64,000 nucleotides of DNA from Aldrovandia affinis (Eukaryota > Chordata > Actinopteri > Notacanthiformes > Halosauridae), in contig JAINUG010000039.1 of assembly GCA_029706075.1 (NCBI GenBank), positions 1,522,001-1,586,000 of the forward strand. The letters run 5' to 3'. Below the pieces are notes generated by a model that was not told the DNA's origin, made no database searches, and saw nothing but the letters and a program-made list of their open reading frames with translations. The translations under genes and the position numbers were made by a program. This document shows positions 22,652-35,070 of this stretch, piece by piece (the first letter of the stretch is position 1; every line of letters begins with the position of its first letter).

Positions 22652-24660
22652 GGGGGTGATGAATGAAACATTTATTTGGCTACCTACAGTAGCACAAATG
22701 TGTTAGCTAGCTAATTTTATATACACATTTTATACATATTCCTGCTTTTAGACTATTTTGAATTGAATACAGAGCAAAAATAATATTACTGAAACTATTG
22801 ATCACCTACACAAACATGCCTTCTACATCCCATGTATCCATTTGAAATTGAACTTAAAGTTAGAGTTATACAGTTAAAACCAATCCTCAGTATCTTTCTC
22901 ACAATGCAAAATTATTTACAAGAACCCAAATTCTTTGTCAGCATTTTTATTATTTAATGTTAAGAACTTGTTTAAACACGCTGTAGGCTCAGGACAGTTA
23001 TCCGCTTAAAGGCAAGTTGTTTTTTTTACAGCCGTCTCTATTTTAACCTTCCAGTTGAGCCTCAACTGTTATGGGATCATGACACGAAGAGGATCTTCAG
23101 AACTTCATTGGCTCTGGACATAAGGCCACTTGCTCTATCTGAGAAAGGTCCCTCTCATCTTAAGGCGACAGAGACAGTAGCAGTGGCTTCTCAGCCTAAT
23201 CTGCATAATTCTGGCCTGGAAGGTTTGACATTTAGTTAAATAGGTGCTGCAGATTCTGAATAACTTTAATTTTTTTTTCCTTTGTGTTTCCCCCCCTTTT
23301 CCTTCTTTCCCAAGTTTAATTTTGCACATACAAAAAGGGCACGTACAGTAGTAGTGTTGAGTGGAATGTAAATTAGCTGCTGAAATTAAACCAAAGTGCA
23401 GAGTGCTTAAGAGATTAAGTGGTTTATGCCTGCGTGCATTTTAAGAAAATTACAAATATAGATTTTTGTATATCGATTATATGTTTATGTTGATTAATTA
23501 TTTTGAATCATCATTCATAACTGACCTGATACCCTCAATTGACTTTGACAGGTTGTCATCAGTCAGAGGTGATTGGAAACCGCTAATGAGGTTATTTATC
23601 CTGGGGGGGGGGGGGCTCAAGTCTGGAGAAAATAGAAACAAAAACAAACACAGCACAAAGTAAAAATATTAAGATTATAAAGCTTAAAAAAGGTTATAAA
23701 GAGAATGTATTTGTGTCATTGTTGGCCTCAGTAAATCCCTTGCAGGTTAAATCAAAATCTTGTTGTTTGACATTTATTCTTATTCTTCTATTTTTATAGA
23801 AGCTAACCATATTTCCACATTTTACTTTGGTAATGAACAAGTCATACTTTACTATAGAGGCTGTAATATCAAGCACTTAAACAAGAGAAGGGAGGCCTTT
23901 TGGATTTTCATTTAAAAGGTTTATTTCCACAAGGCATGAATGAAGATTTTGCTATCATTTTGTTTTTAATATATATAGCCAAATAGAAGCATTATATACT
24001 TGTTGTATCTGTTTATTGACCTTATTGCACACATTTGTGAAATTGGATGTACTTGTTGTTTTCTTGTCTGGGACATTTCAGTTTTCCATGTGACTAACAA
24101 AATGTTTTCTTCCTTAATGCCAAGTAATTTTGTAAAATACACTTGTAACATCAGTAGAATCTCATTGACCAAACATGGCCTACCGCCCACTAATTGTTTA
24201 TCACATCCTATTTTTAGTTGTATCTTTAGAGTCACCTGACTCATTCCTTGCATAATCTCTGGTTATTTTTTAATGTGTATGCATGGAATTGTTTCCCTTT
24301 AGACCTTCTGTCTTAAATCACTATTGGATGATTTTAATTATTTTTTTATTTTTATTCTTCAATGCGTTCGTCCAGTATTTAAGTATTGTCTTTGTCCACT
24401 GTTTGAAGGCTATATGGTGAAATGCATTGATTTTTCACAATAAATGATGAATTTACTCCGTTCTGCGCCAAGTGTAGCTGGAATTTTCAATCAATAAGAA
24501 GCCATGATCTGGGAGACCATAAGGCACGACCCCGTGCCAACGCTGAGATATCAGCTTCCTGCGTCTTCGTGACTGTTTTCACACTGCACTACATCAGACA
24601 CCGACCGGTTGCAACAACCAGCACACATCAACAGCTCTGAGGAGGCAGCAACATATTCAT

Positions 24661-24661
24661 T

Positions 24662-24699
<38 letters not shown>

Positions 24700-24767
24700 T
24701 ACACACGCACACACACACGCGCACACACACACGCACACACACACGCATACACACACGCACAGACAGT
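24661..24767. repeat. (CA)n microsatellite with GCA/TACA interruptions
   Basis: A pure CA run of about 32 bases is followed by CACACG/CATACA variants. Open frames on both strands are translations of it. Confidence 0.95.
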
Positions 24768-25309
24768 TATTTTAATAGGTTCACAAATCCGTAAATTACC
24801 AACCTGATTGCCGAGGCACTTTTTTCCTCGTCTAATACATGGTTGTGATGCGTCTGACAGCGGGATATTTCCACACGTCCAGACACATAGATCTGAAAGC
24901 ACTCCCCAGGGAGGCCTGCGCACATTCAGCATGAGGAGAAACAGAAGGGGCCTCCTGATACAAAACGAGGGAGACTGCGGCCCAAACCTTGCCCGGAATT
25001 AAGGACTGAACGGCAGTGATTCAACCGTGATGTTTCAAAGACAGAGAATGAAATATATATATATATGTTTTTTGTTTTTTTAAAGAGCAGGAAAACTGAG
25101 AAAAAAAATTGAAAGAGGAAAAACCTGCCTCCTACCTCTGTCCTCCAAGGCCTTGCATTGAATAAAATTGATGGGTTGCTTGGCCCCCTAAATATTTATG
25201 AAGAAACACACAGAGATGCCTGAAGAATGTCAAAATCGTGTGTGTGGGTCTCCCACAATAGTCGCCAATCTGCGAGAGGAAATAGAACATCTCGTGAGCT
25301 CCTCGTGTC

Positions 25310-25515
25310 CCAGGGTTTCCATCATTTTAATATTGCATCTTATTGATGACTGGGGCATTCAGTGAATTTCCCCCATCTTATCACACCTCGGGGCATTTCT
25401 ATATCTAATGGGAGCCAATAAAAAGTAATCAGAATGGGGCAGAATCGTTATTGGCTTTAGATGCGAAAATCAACCTGTAAGGACGGTAATTAGAGGAAAG
25501 CAATAACATATATTT
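25310..25515. promoter_or_regulatory. Candidate conserved non-coding element
   Basis: Repeat-free block with homeodomain-type ATTA/TAATTA cores (GGTAATTAGAGG, TCTAATGGG), a CCAAT-like GAGCCAATAAAAAGTAATC, and no coding potential. It lies in the least repeat-dense part of the window. The regulatory role is inferred only. Confidence 0.28.
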
Positions 25516-26639
25516 CAAACTTAATAAGACAGGCAGTGTAATTACTTACACAGAGGGGATGGTGCGATTAATCCAAATTTGCGATATAAAAAAAAAAAAA
25601 AAAAATGGAAGAAGGGTGAGAAGGTGCTATGCACAGAACAAACATAGCAAGACAATTGAAACCTATCAGAATCTCCATTCTTTATGGGGTTTTCTACACA
25701 AAGGTCAACACCGACTTCACCAACAGCCTAAGCTATCATAAAACTAAGCTTTTACACCAAAGGCTATAATAACCAATCCAACTGGTTGTGCTATGTAAAT
25801 GTTTCCTGAACATTTTTATTCATAAACTATTGTAGTGCTATTTAAACATGTATTCATATGTAGCCAAGTTTTTTTTGTCACCTAGACAACCAAGCAACCC
25901 ATACATTTTTTGAAAAGTCATGAATGCTGCCCTCACTTAGTAAAGTGTTTAGTATTTAGCATTTTGTTTATTGGCATGCTACTACGCAGAGCTAGTTTTT
26001 TTTAAGCAACATGATAGCAGCTAATATGTATTATATGTTCTGTATCACAAGATAATGTGGTAGCTTGCTAACAGTTCAAAGTATAAATTTCACATTAGCT
26101 AGTCAATGTGGGTCACTGAGCTAGGAACGAGTTATGGTAATTAGAGCTTAAGTTAAATGTGAGAAATATCTCTAGTTACTTGTGTAGCTCTGTGAAATGT
26201 TGTTGAAGAGTTAACATGTATCTAACTACAGTAGCTAAGAGCACAGTCTGTATCTTATATAGGCATGTTAGTTCTTGAGAGTAAAACATGGAAACCATAA
26301 ACTATCTACTACTGTACATCATTTTGTATCTTGAAGATAACTGGTACACAACTGTACTAGAGCATCCTAGCTGGCCCGCTTATAATTTGTCTATGGTAGC
26401 TACTCTAATGCTGCTAATGCTGTTGGTCATCATTGTGCAGGATTGTTCTGATACAGTATATTAGACTATACTCTATACTATTATTGCTATACTAAAACAA
26501 TCCGTCATGCATTTGTGTCACTGCGCTACATGGATGCAATCAGAAATGCTCTCACATGCAGACAAAGTTTGTTGACAAACTTTGATATGCTTAGTTATTA
26601 TTACTGTATTATTGCCATCGCTGGGAGAACATATTCTCT

Positions 26640-26860
26640 TTTCAATCAAGTCTTAGAACCCGCGCCGTTGCATTCTTTATTTATGGCCTCTCGTTCTAGG
26701 TTGGGCTTGGGGGAGACGGAACACAGCCTGTGTGAGTTTAATTATGGATGTTGCCATTCCCCAGATGTGCCATTATGGCCATTCTAATTTATACTCTTCA
26801 TGCGGCATGGAATATTACAGCGCCCGCACAAGGGCTATAATGAGATTTCATTGGACGACG
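26640..26860. promoter_or_regulatory. Candidate conserved non-coding element
   Basis: Repeat-free, mixed-composition block with GAGTTTAATTATGGATGTTG, CCATTATGGCCATTCTAATT and GGGCTATAATGAGATTTCAT. It contains several ATTA cores. The 90-residue open frame over part of it shows no family features. It ends at a 14-base C-run. Confidence 0.28.
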
Positions 26861-26865
26861 CGATA

Positions 26866-26955
26866 CCCCCCCCCCCCCCTCCTCGTGTGATCAATCTGCA
26901 GAGCTACTCTCACCCGTCAGAAGTGAAGGGCCGCTCCGCGGGGGTGGCGGGGGGA
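26866..26955. repeat. C-run and nearby G-rich tract
   Basis: Fourteen consecutive C are followed about 60 bp later by GGGGGTGGCGGGGGG. C-rich and G-rich stretches this close could pair in a fold-back. Confidence 0.7.
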
Positions 26956-26984
26956 GCGTGAGGGTACGCGTGTGCGCGGAGAAG

Positions 26985-27200
26985 GCGGTCGTTCATTCCC
27001 ATGCAGAAACCTTGCACTTCTTCAGGATTTTCCTCTAAATGTTGAACTAATTATTCTCCCCTGGCTGACCCCAACCGCGTAGCGTGTCACAAACGTTTCT
27101 TGATACGTCTGATACGGCGCTCTGTCTGGCTTATGATAATTGCTCCATGCCTCGTTTAATAATGAGGCCGCTGGTCACCAAATACTAACTGGCGAAAAGG
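26985..27200. promoter_or_regulatory. Candidate conserved non-coding element
   Basis: Repeat-free block with GAACTAATTATTCTCCCCTG, GGCTTATGATAATTGCTCCA and CGTTTAATAATGAGGCCGCT. It has no coding signal and lies close to the block at 26640-26860. Function is inferred from composition only. Confidence 0.28.
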
Positions 27201-30200
27201 GACGCGGATGGGGGCGGGGGGAATAATGGCTTCTGATGTGTACCTCCTTGCCTCAATCTCCCTGCTAGCTAGGTTTCATCAGAAGTTAACTTAACCTGTA
27301 ATTTCAGTTCATCAATCAATGTGACAAATGGCTTTGTGAAACAAACAAACAACAAAGGACACGAGAAGAGTGGGGCCAGGAGCTGGGGGGACGAGATAAC
27401 GGCACTGCTGCCGTGGAGCCAGGGGGTCACGTTCAATAAAGCTTGAAATGTTCAAAACACGTCTGAGCCAAGCCCCCCCCCTTCCATCCAGCCAGCCTCA
27501 TGGCCGAGACACAAGCCTCTCGGATGATGAATGGTCTGCCAATGGGAAAGCTCGGCTTATCATGTTAATGACAAGAGGCGTCTGGAAGCAGCTTTCTACT
27601 GTATGCGGAACATTTAAAACCTGCCATTGTCAGGAGTCACGGCGTGGCAGCAAAGACACATTAGTGCCATTCTTTAAAAAAAAACAGTCATCGATGCACA
27701 ATGTGACATATGGTGTAATGCAAAGTAGGAACGCACTGTAACCAAGCTTTGATGGTTTTGTTGAAAAAGGTGATGGGAAAATGCCATGACACTCAGAATG
27801 CATGGAGCTACAATTAGCTATCAATCACTGATTTGTGTGAACCAATCTAAAGGTTTTCATCTTCACAACTAAAGCTCAATGATTGGTTGAAATCAGTGAG
27901 TCACTGGTAGCACATGATAGCTCAACCCATTTTTGGTGTCATACCTCATTGTCTTCACCAGGGAATCTCTCACAACCTAATCCTACTAAATCTTAAAATG
28001 CCTTAGATGTTAAGCTGCACCTTTGTCTGTAATCACTGTTAATCCACATGGAAGGCATGCTGTTTGCCACCCAGCTGGTATTATTTATGCCTTCCCACTG
28101 TTTTTATGCACTTTGACCCCCTTGTCATAACACTGAACACCAGCCAGAAGGCTATGTTTCAGGCGATGCTTATTGTGACAACAGACAGTTATATTACACA
28201 TCAAATGTAACATTAGAACATATTGTACAACATTCTGTAGCATGATGTAACTGATGTTCATGTGCATGAAATAAACAAAATGGGGGATGATGAGGATGAT
28301 GTAAGTAGGCTACTGTTAGCATTAAAATCAAATAAACTAAAGGTATAAAGTTCATCAAACTTAAGTTAATATATAATGCATAATCATATAAGATGCTGTT
28401 TTCCAATGTATTTAATCAGTTCAGTGATTAGTATTTATAATTCTTCCACCCCCCGTCCACGGCTGTATATATAGAGACAACAAAAGATGGTCCGGCATAT
28501 CTATACTCATCACTCTTCTGAAGCTGATTCCACTGGCCTTTGGACAGAAAGGGTTAACTTAATTCTGCGATCTTGGTGAGTCAGTTGGCGTATCTGGCAG
28601 TGTTCTTGTGGGAGAACAGAAGGAGTGCTTCATCACATGAGTGGAGATATAATCAGATCTGTTCCTCCTGCTAAACGCTCGCTGTCAAATGAAGATAGAC
28701 ACAGGAGGTTAAATGATAAGTGCTCCTCTCCTCATCAATTGCATTCAGCTTGAAATGTGTCGTATGTAAGGGGTAATAGATAATAGGAAAGGGTTTTTAG
28801 CTACAAAGACATATTTGTAAGTGATGCGACACTACACACACAAGAATGAAATGCAGTTTTATGCGCTCGTATTTGGTTTATGCATTACCATTGCGCCAAT
28901 GGAAATATTTGGAGTTTTTATGATGAGTTTCTGATCCTTGATTTTCAGAAAAAGGGGGCTAATGATGTTATCCCTCAAGACGCATAAAGAAGCCCAATTA
29001 ATCATGTAAATCAAAGCTGCTCTGCAAATATGCACATATCTGTCAGGGGCCTTCCTTTCCAATAAAGAGCATTTATAGTGTAAACATTTGATGTGTCAGA
29101 CTTTGTACAAAATCAACTCTCACATGGTAATGCATTAATATAAATTATTCTTTCTGTTTTTCCAGGATGTCGATCAAATGTATTTTTCCATAGCAATGGG
29201 ATTGTCGAGGGACAATTGTACTAACGGCCTCTTTGTGCTAAACCTGAAGAGGATACAGAACGGCGTTCTCTTAGCACTTGAGAACTGTTTCGTTCATGCA
29301 TTTTGCATTGAAACACGAGGACCAAACAATATTTCCATGACATGCTTCCTCCTTTCCACAGAGAACATTTTGGCAAAGACAATTAAGCAAGCTTTGCAAG
29401 CTGCATTTTTCTGTGACTGAACATTGAATGTATGTTTTTTTTCTCCCATGTCAACAATTTCTCAGTGTCGGGGGAAAAAAAAGATGGTCAAGTTTCATTT
29501 TTCAGTCTGAAGGAGCATTGTGGGTAGAATGCACCAGGGCCAAAGTGCAGAAAAGGTATGACAGTGAGGCATGTAACAGCTTCACAGCAAAGGGCGGCAG
29601 TGGGCTCATTCATCAGCAGTTCTTCAATACCCACGAGTCACTCTGGTCTAGAAGGCTCACTTTTGAAAGGCCCCAGGAATGAAAAGTTGAGAAAGGAGCA
29701 CGATGATGACATCACAGGGGACGGAATGTTCCTGAAGTCACAAAGCGACAGCACTCCTTGAATCAGCACTTCTCACAAAAGGTCAGAGAGCACAGGTTCC
29801 ATCCTCCCACAGCAGGGGGAGTCCACTTGCTCATCCACTTGCTCATCCCATGACACATGTGGAAATAACTCAGGGGTAATTGTTCTCCGTTTCATTCAAT
29901 ATCCAAGGTGGGCTCCGGCTCTCATGCAAAGGCAGACAGTGCAGCCCATTACAGGCTCTTAACAAGATCTCTAGCCACAGTAAATTACCTCACTGTGCAC
30001 TCTCCTTTGAATCCTGGAGCCCTACATGGTTGAGAAGGCTGGGGTTGGGGTTGTAGGTTCTTCACACTTAAGACAGCCAATTTGTTGTCACACTGTTGAC
30101 GGCCTGCTGTATGTGAGCTGCTTGCAGTAAAAGGAGCACTCTGACCAAAATCCATAATTTCATGAGGTACTACTTACTATACGTCTTGACAATCCATCCA

Positions 30201-31004
30201 CATGGTATTGTTCTTACTTTTACGTTTATGTCCATTTCCCTGTGAGCCATGAGTGTCCAAATGGCATATATAATGGGGGTCAACTGTCAAATAATTCACA
30301 AAGGCAAACTACACACCAAAATCACCCAGACTAGCTTCTGTCTGGCTTACACATTGACATTATGAGAATTAAATAAAGAAGAATATTGACTTGGTAGCTC
30401 TATCATTTTTACGCAATGATAGTGAAGCAGCAAGTGTTGTTGGCAGCAAGCAAGGAGACAAAAACAAACATTTTGATAGTCAGAGAAAATGAGCCAAACA
30501 ACATATTTTTCACCTACAGTTCAGCACCAAACCTACTAATTACTAGCATATCTAGCTAGCTATCTAACTAGCTAAGTTTATGTAATAAACATGAACTGTG
30601 AATATAATAAAAAATAGCAATCATAAAATGAGTTACAGCTAGCGCTGTTTGACATTAGCTAGCAAGCTAGCAACATATCCAAACAATGTGTGTTCTTATT
30701 TGTTCTGGACTTCATAATTGTTCATTATTCATTTCAGTTTAGTGATAGCTTGTGGGTTTGGCATGATATTGCATTAGTTGATTTCACTTCTTCTCACGTA
30801 AATGGCTATCAAACTCCTTGGGGTATCAATGTTTGTCTCTTCTTCAGCAGCTGCAATTTCTCCTAGGTTAACGGTCAGCTCTCACTCACTGCAGGCAGCA
30901 CAAACATTCATCCTTTGTGGACTTCAGGAGACAGTGTCCCCATCTGTACTACCAATATTTTATCCAATATTCTGCTTCTTCCAGAACCCATCCTTTAACA
31001 TCCC

Positions 31005-31614
31005 AAAGATCCTTTAAGTCATTCAGATTACTTTGTTTGAGCGATAGATTCAGCCGGTCTACTAAGGTGTAACTTACCTTCAAATCCCACTCGAGCCGTA
31101 CATTGCCCATATGCCCATAGCCCTGCTTTGACAGTGACATACAGACCCTGTCCATCGGGTTGCTACACAGTATATAATTATTAATGTAGCCTATTTGTTT
31201 CTATCAGCAGTTTACAATAACAGGATAGCATTGTGCTGGAGACTCTGTTGGAGAATGAGACAGACTTCGCAGTCTCAGTCTTCACAGTCTCCAGCACAAT
31301 GCTATCCTGTTATTGTAAACTGCTGATAGAAACAAATAGGCTACATTAATAATTATATACTGTACTGTATACTGAACAAATTATAACATATACAAAATAT
31401 TGCAGTGTACAGTATGAGTACCAAAATATTTAGTGCCACTAGTGAAGAAGAGCAACCCTATGGACAGGGTCTGTACGTCACTGTCAAAGCAGGGCTATGG
31501 CCATATGGGCAATGTACGGCTCGAGTGAGTTTTTAAGGTAAGTTACACCTTAGTATACCGGCTGAATCTGTATCGCTCAAACAAAGTCATCTGAATGACT
31601 TAAAGGATCTTCAC
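31005..31614. repeat. Long near-perfect palindrome (fold-back)
   Basis: The inner stem pairs 31168-31244 with 31286-31362 around a 41-base loop; I saw little or no mismatch. The outer stem pairs about 31005-31165 with 31450-31614; by eye only around ten differences occur over some 160 bp. An extra ~87 bp (31363-31449) lies in the right arm only. Arms this similar imply recent origin or ongoing correction. No transposase, tRNA-like head or convincing target duplication was found. It could be a long-TIR MITE or a simple inverted duplication. Confidence 0.95.
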
Positions 31615-31929
31615 AATCTCTCAAAACCCTTTCCCTACGGAAAGGTAATCTAATTAAGGTGTAGTTTTTGTTTTTGTTTTATTGCAAAATGTTAATCATA
31701 CATTAATTCAAGCATTTTCACAAGCTAGGAATTTAGAATTGACATAAATACTGTATATTGAAAGCAGTAAATAGGTTGAGTTTTCAATGTTTTTTTGTCA
31801 TGAGAGCATCTAATTGTATTTAAGTATTGCTGTTCTTCATAATAACAAATCTGGGTTTAATGTTCATAAATTTAGATTTGTGAATATGATATTTAGCAAT
31901 TATTAAGATTAAGACAGTATTAAGATTGC

Positions 31930-32270
31930 TCCTTGAGGATGGCAGATAGCGTAGCGTTCTAATGCACCGTACCTTTCCTGGTCCGATACGAGTGTGGCTG
32001 CCTATCAGGGATGCGGTTCGAAACCAGTCTCTGCCAGACCTGGCCGTTACTCCTGATCGGGGGTGGCATTTGGCTGTCGAGTTCGTCGAGGAGCAGGAAA
32101 GGCATCCGTGTTTGGATTTAATCTCTGAGGAGGCAGATCTACCTGCCCGGAAAAATTGGCTTGTTACCTGGAGGATGGGCGGCGGACTCGTGTGGGGAGG
32201 GTGAATTGAAATAAATAGAGGGTATAATTGGCAACCAAATTGGGAGAAAAACAGGGAAAAATTTTGGAAA
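31930..32270 (+). mobile_element. tRNA-derived SINE-like element (family C), plus orientation
   Basis: The head includes AGCGTAGCGTTCTAATGCAC and B-box-like GCGGTTCGAAACC. The body is GC-rich. The tail TATAATTGGCAACCAAATTG leads into an A-rich end. The tail matches the reverse-oriented copy at 12228-12603. Confidence 0.7.
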
Positions 32271-32724
32271 AAAAAGAAGGCTCCTTGATCGATAGAGGGG
32301 TGTTTAAAGTGCTTTCATAGAGGTGTGAGCCTTTATAAACAGATCTGGCTAACTTCCAGTTATCCTCTGAGGGGGCAGGTTTAAGACGAAAGATATGTTA
32401 GTTGTTCAGATTTACCTTGCTTCAAGAAATGGAAAATCCAGATTTATGTCAAGTTATCTGGTTAATTAGCCGGGGAACGGGGCCCTGTAGCTTTGCAAGA
32501 TATTCGAAATATAATTTCAAGAGGAAACTAAGCACAACAATACTACAGGCATCTGCTCTCTACAATAAATGCAAAACAAATATACTTATTATTTATACTA
32601 CAGTATGTTTATTAGTATTAATTACTAATCAGTTTCAGGGGACATTTAACATTTGGACATTTTGTTACCCTATGCAAACGGAAACCACATTTAGATAAAA
32701 AGTGGTGAGAATTCATAGATGGCG

Positions 32725-33235
32725 CCACAGGGTCTCCATTCCGGTCGGCCCGGAACCTCGCCATGTCACTAGACAACCAGCTGAGCTTCTCGGGCAAATA
32801 GCAGCGATCACCTGGACCTGCAGATTCTCCCTCCACAAAATCAACCTACACCCTTTCCAGACCCCTCCGATCGGCCTCCTCTGGCCAGCTGACTGTCCCG
32901 TCTCTCCACACACCTGGTAGTGGTTCCTATGGCCCCACCTCTTCTCTGCCCTTGTCCCTAGATGGTGGAATGACCTCCCCCACTCAGCCAGGACAGCGAA
33001 TTATCCAGCTATCTTCCGAAAAAGACTGAAAGCTCACCTTTCCAGACTCCACATAAATGTACATCTAAAAAATTAGGTTATAATAACCTTTTTTCCCTTG
33101 GTACAATGTTTTGAAGCATGAATGTCCGCACTGTAAATGATTAGACTGTAGCCTACTCAATAGCTCAATAGCTCTAGCAATGATCTCTAGCCATGTGAAA
33201 GCAAGTCGCTTTGGATAAAACCGTCTGCCACATAA
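32725..33235 (+). mobile_element. L2-clade LINE 3' end, internally deleted
   Basis: Short frames read like the C-terminal part of fish L2/Maui-type LINE proteins: RNLAMSLDNQLSFSG near 32750, SASSGQLTVPSLHTPGSG near 32880, and WWNDLP / RKRLKAHLSRLH near 32955-33050, with frame changes and a missing middle. The end reads AAGTCGCTTTGGATAAAACC then GTCTGCCAC, nearly the same tail as the SINEs here. 5'-truncated copies are normal for LINEs. Confidence 0.75.
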
Positions 33236-33689
33236 CAAAATAGTCAATTATTGAAAAATGAGTTGTTCACTTTGCTTTAGCCTGGAGATCTTCAGTGTGT
33301 ATTTCTCCTGTTGCTGGAAATAGCTGTCCCACTTTCTGTCACTTGCCACTGCAATAATTAAAATGTTCAAGTGTATTGCAATGTAAGACATTCCAGCAGT
33401 TTGGTGCTTTCTGTGGGGAGGTGGTGAAGTGAAAATCGTGACAATTCCTTAAAACACAAGGCTTGGCTTGGTCACTGACACCTCCTCAAGGGGGCTAACA
33501 AACCCTGTGTAAAATAATGTTCATTTCAAGGGATTTTCTGAAGAAGTGGACAGTTTCTGCAATAATAAATTCTTTGACGGGTAGATTTATGGTCTTCATA
33601 CATTTATTGTTTTCATACATGTTGGAGGAGCGTGAAAGGCAGTCTAGGGAGACTTTTTTTATTTATTTCTTATTCCATTCAATCTTCCA

Positions 33690-33960
33690 GAGCGCTCTCA
33701 ACTATGTGCCTGTCACTTCTCACGGTTCACAACGGGCTTAACAGCTCGACCAGGCCCGCCGTTTTCATCAGAGAAATGAATGAACATGCAAGGCACGCTG
33801 TGCTTCACTGATGTGGAATTAACCCTCTCCTCAAATTCGCCTGCAAGTCATGTCTGCTGCGAGGGAATTGACATGTCATCTGACTTCATCTCATTGCTAG
33901 TCCCCTTGCCCTTAGTCCAATCTGTAGACAGAATTATTGTTTTTCTTTTCCTATGACGAA
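33690..33960. promoter_or_regulatory. Candidate conserved non-coding element
   Basis: Repeat-free, balanced-composition block including GATGTGGAATTAACCCTCTC and GAATTGACATGTCATCTGAC. Function is inferred from composition and setting only. Confidence 0.22.
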
Positions 33961-34879
33961 CTTGCCATGAAATGTCTGGCATTGGAGCAAATTTCTATCT
34001 GGGAAAATTGTGCAAATTGCCTAGTATGGAGAGAATTGGAACACTCTTGGTTTACATTAATGTCAATGTCATGTTAGAATAAATTTACCACCTAACAAAA
34101 GTGACAAAGATGGAGTACCGGGGAGGAACAGCGACAGGTTTTTTTTTTTTTAGCTTAAAAATTACCGGGTAAATTCTCAGATAGGAGTTTTATTTCAAAT
34201 GTGACGGTAATTGTAGCTACAATGTTTCAAATTACATCACCACTTGGTAGAGCACATAGCTCATACACCCTTAGCAGTTGTCAAGGCAGCCTTGAAATCA
34301 AATCATTTCTTCCTTGTCCCAAAAGCAATTATTTCACTAAGTTTAACCCACATCCAATAATTTTCTTGTCATCATGTTCTCAAACAGACAGACAAGCAGA
34401 CAGAGTTCAAGATATACAGAGAATCTGTGTTTTTGGCCATATAATGCAAATATCCAAAGGCTGGGAAATAGTAGAAAATAAGATAGCATCAAATCCTGCT
34501 ATATTGAAAACATACAATTCTCATGCTCTCCCAATAGAAACAAAATGTTCAATAGCATTATCAAAAAAGTGCTTTTCAAAGCGAGAGACAAACACTCATA
34601 AAGGTATTCATGGATATGATTCGCAAGGTGGCGGTCAGTTCCATGCGACTCCAAGTCTTTATTTTAATAACTCGTCTGGAGTTTAAGCACCATGACAACC
34701 AAGGAAATAATTCAAGGCTGTCAGCCGCTCATATGCATAAAATTGCCCCAGCATCAAATTAATGTCTGTCTGCTGCATAAAAAAAAGTGCATTCATGCTT
34801 GCATTCGCACAAAGATTTGTATTGATTTCAACAACAGTGCAACATACGCAAACATTTTTTTAAAGACTTGGTGTTGCAG

Positions 34880-35070
34880 TATCATGTCTAACGCCACTAA
34901 AGAAATGAGACTAACGTGCAGAAAAGCCAGACGCCGGGCCGGAAATTAGGCATTATCTCGTTTCGATCTAATTTAATCTTTATTGAAATCTCCCAATTTA
35001 AGCCGGTTTGAATGCATCTCATTGCATGTTCCGGAATCGCAACAGATAACGGTGCGGTCCACAGAGAAGT
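34880..35070. promoter_or_regulatory. Candidate conserved non-coding element
   Basis: Repeat-free block including GGAAATTAGGCATTATCTCG, ATCTAATTTAATCTTTATTG and TGAATGCATCTCATTGCATG, rich in ATTA cores. It is non-coding in all frames. The assignment is inference. Confidence 0.25.

Larger units (their letters stand above)
20191..31004. other. Long gene-less stretch with few repeats
   Basis: About 10.8 kb with no recognisable gene and low repeat density. It contains one hAT-type element (21669-21832), GT/CA microsatellites (22624, 24661), G- or C-homopolymers (23601, 26866) and candidate conserved blocks (25310-25515, 26640-26860, 26985-27200). TAGC-rich sequence lies at 30540-30670. Remaining sequence, including 20191-21660 and 27750-30540, is unassigned. 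Confidence 0.55.

Noticed and set aside
34201-34686. 161-codon open reading frame
   Set aside because: No recognisable domain, no splice or promoter context, and its composition matches flanking non-coding DNA.
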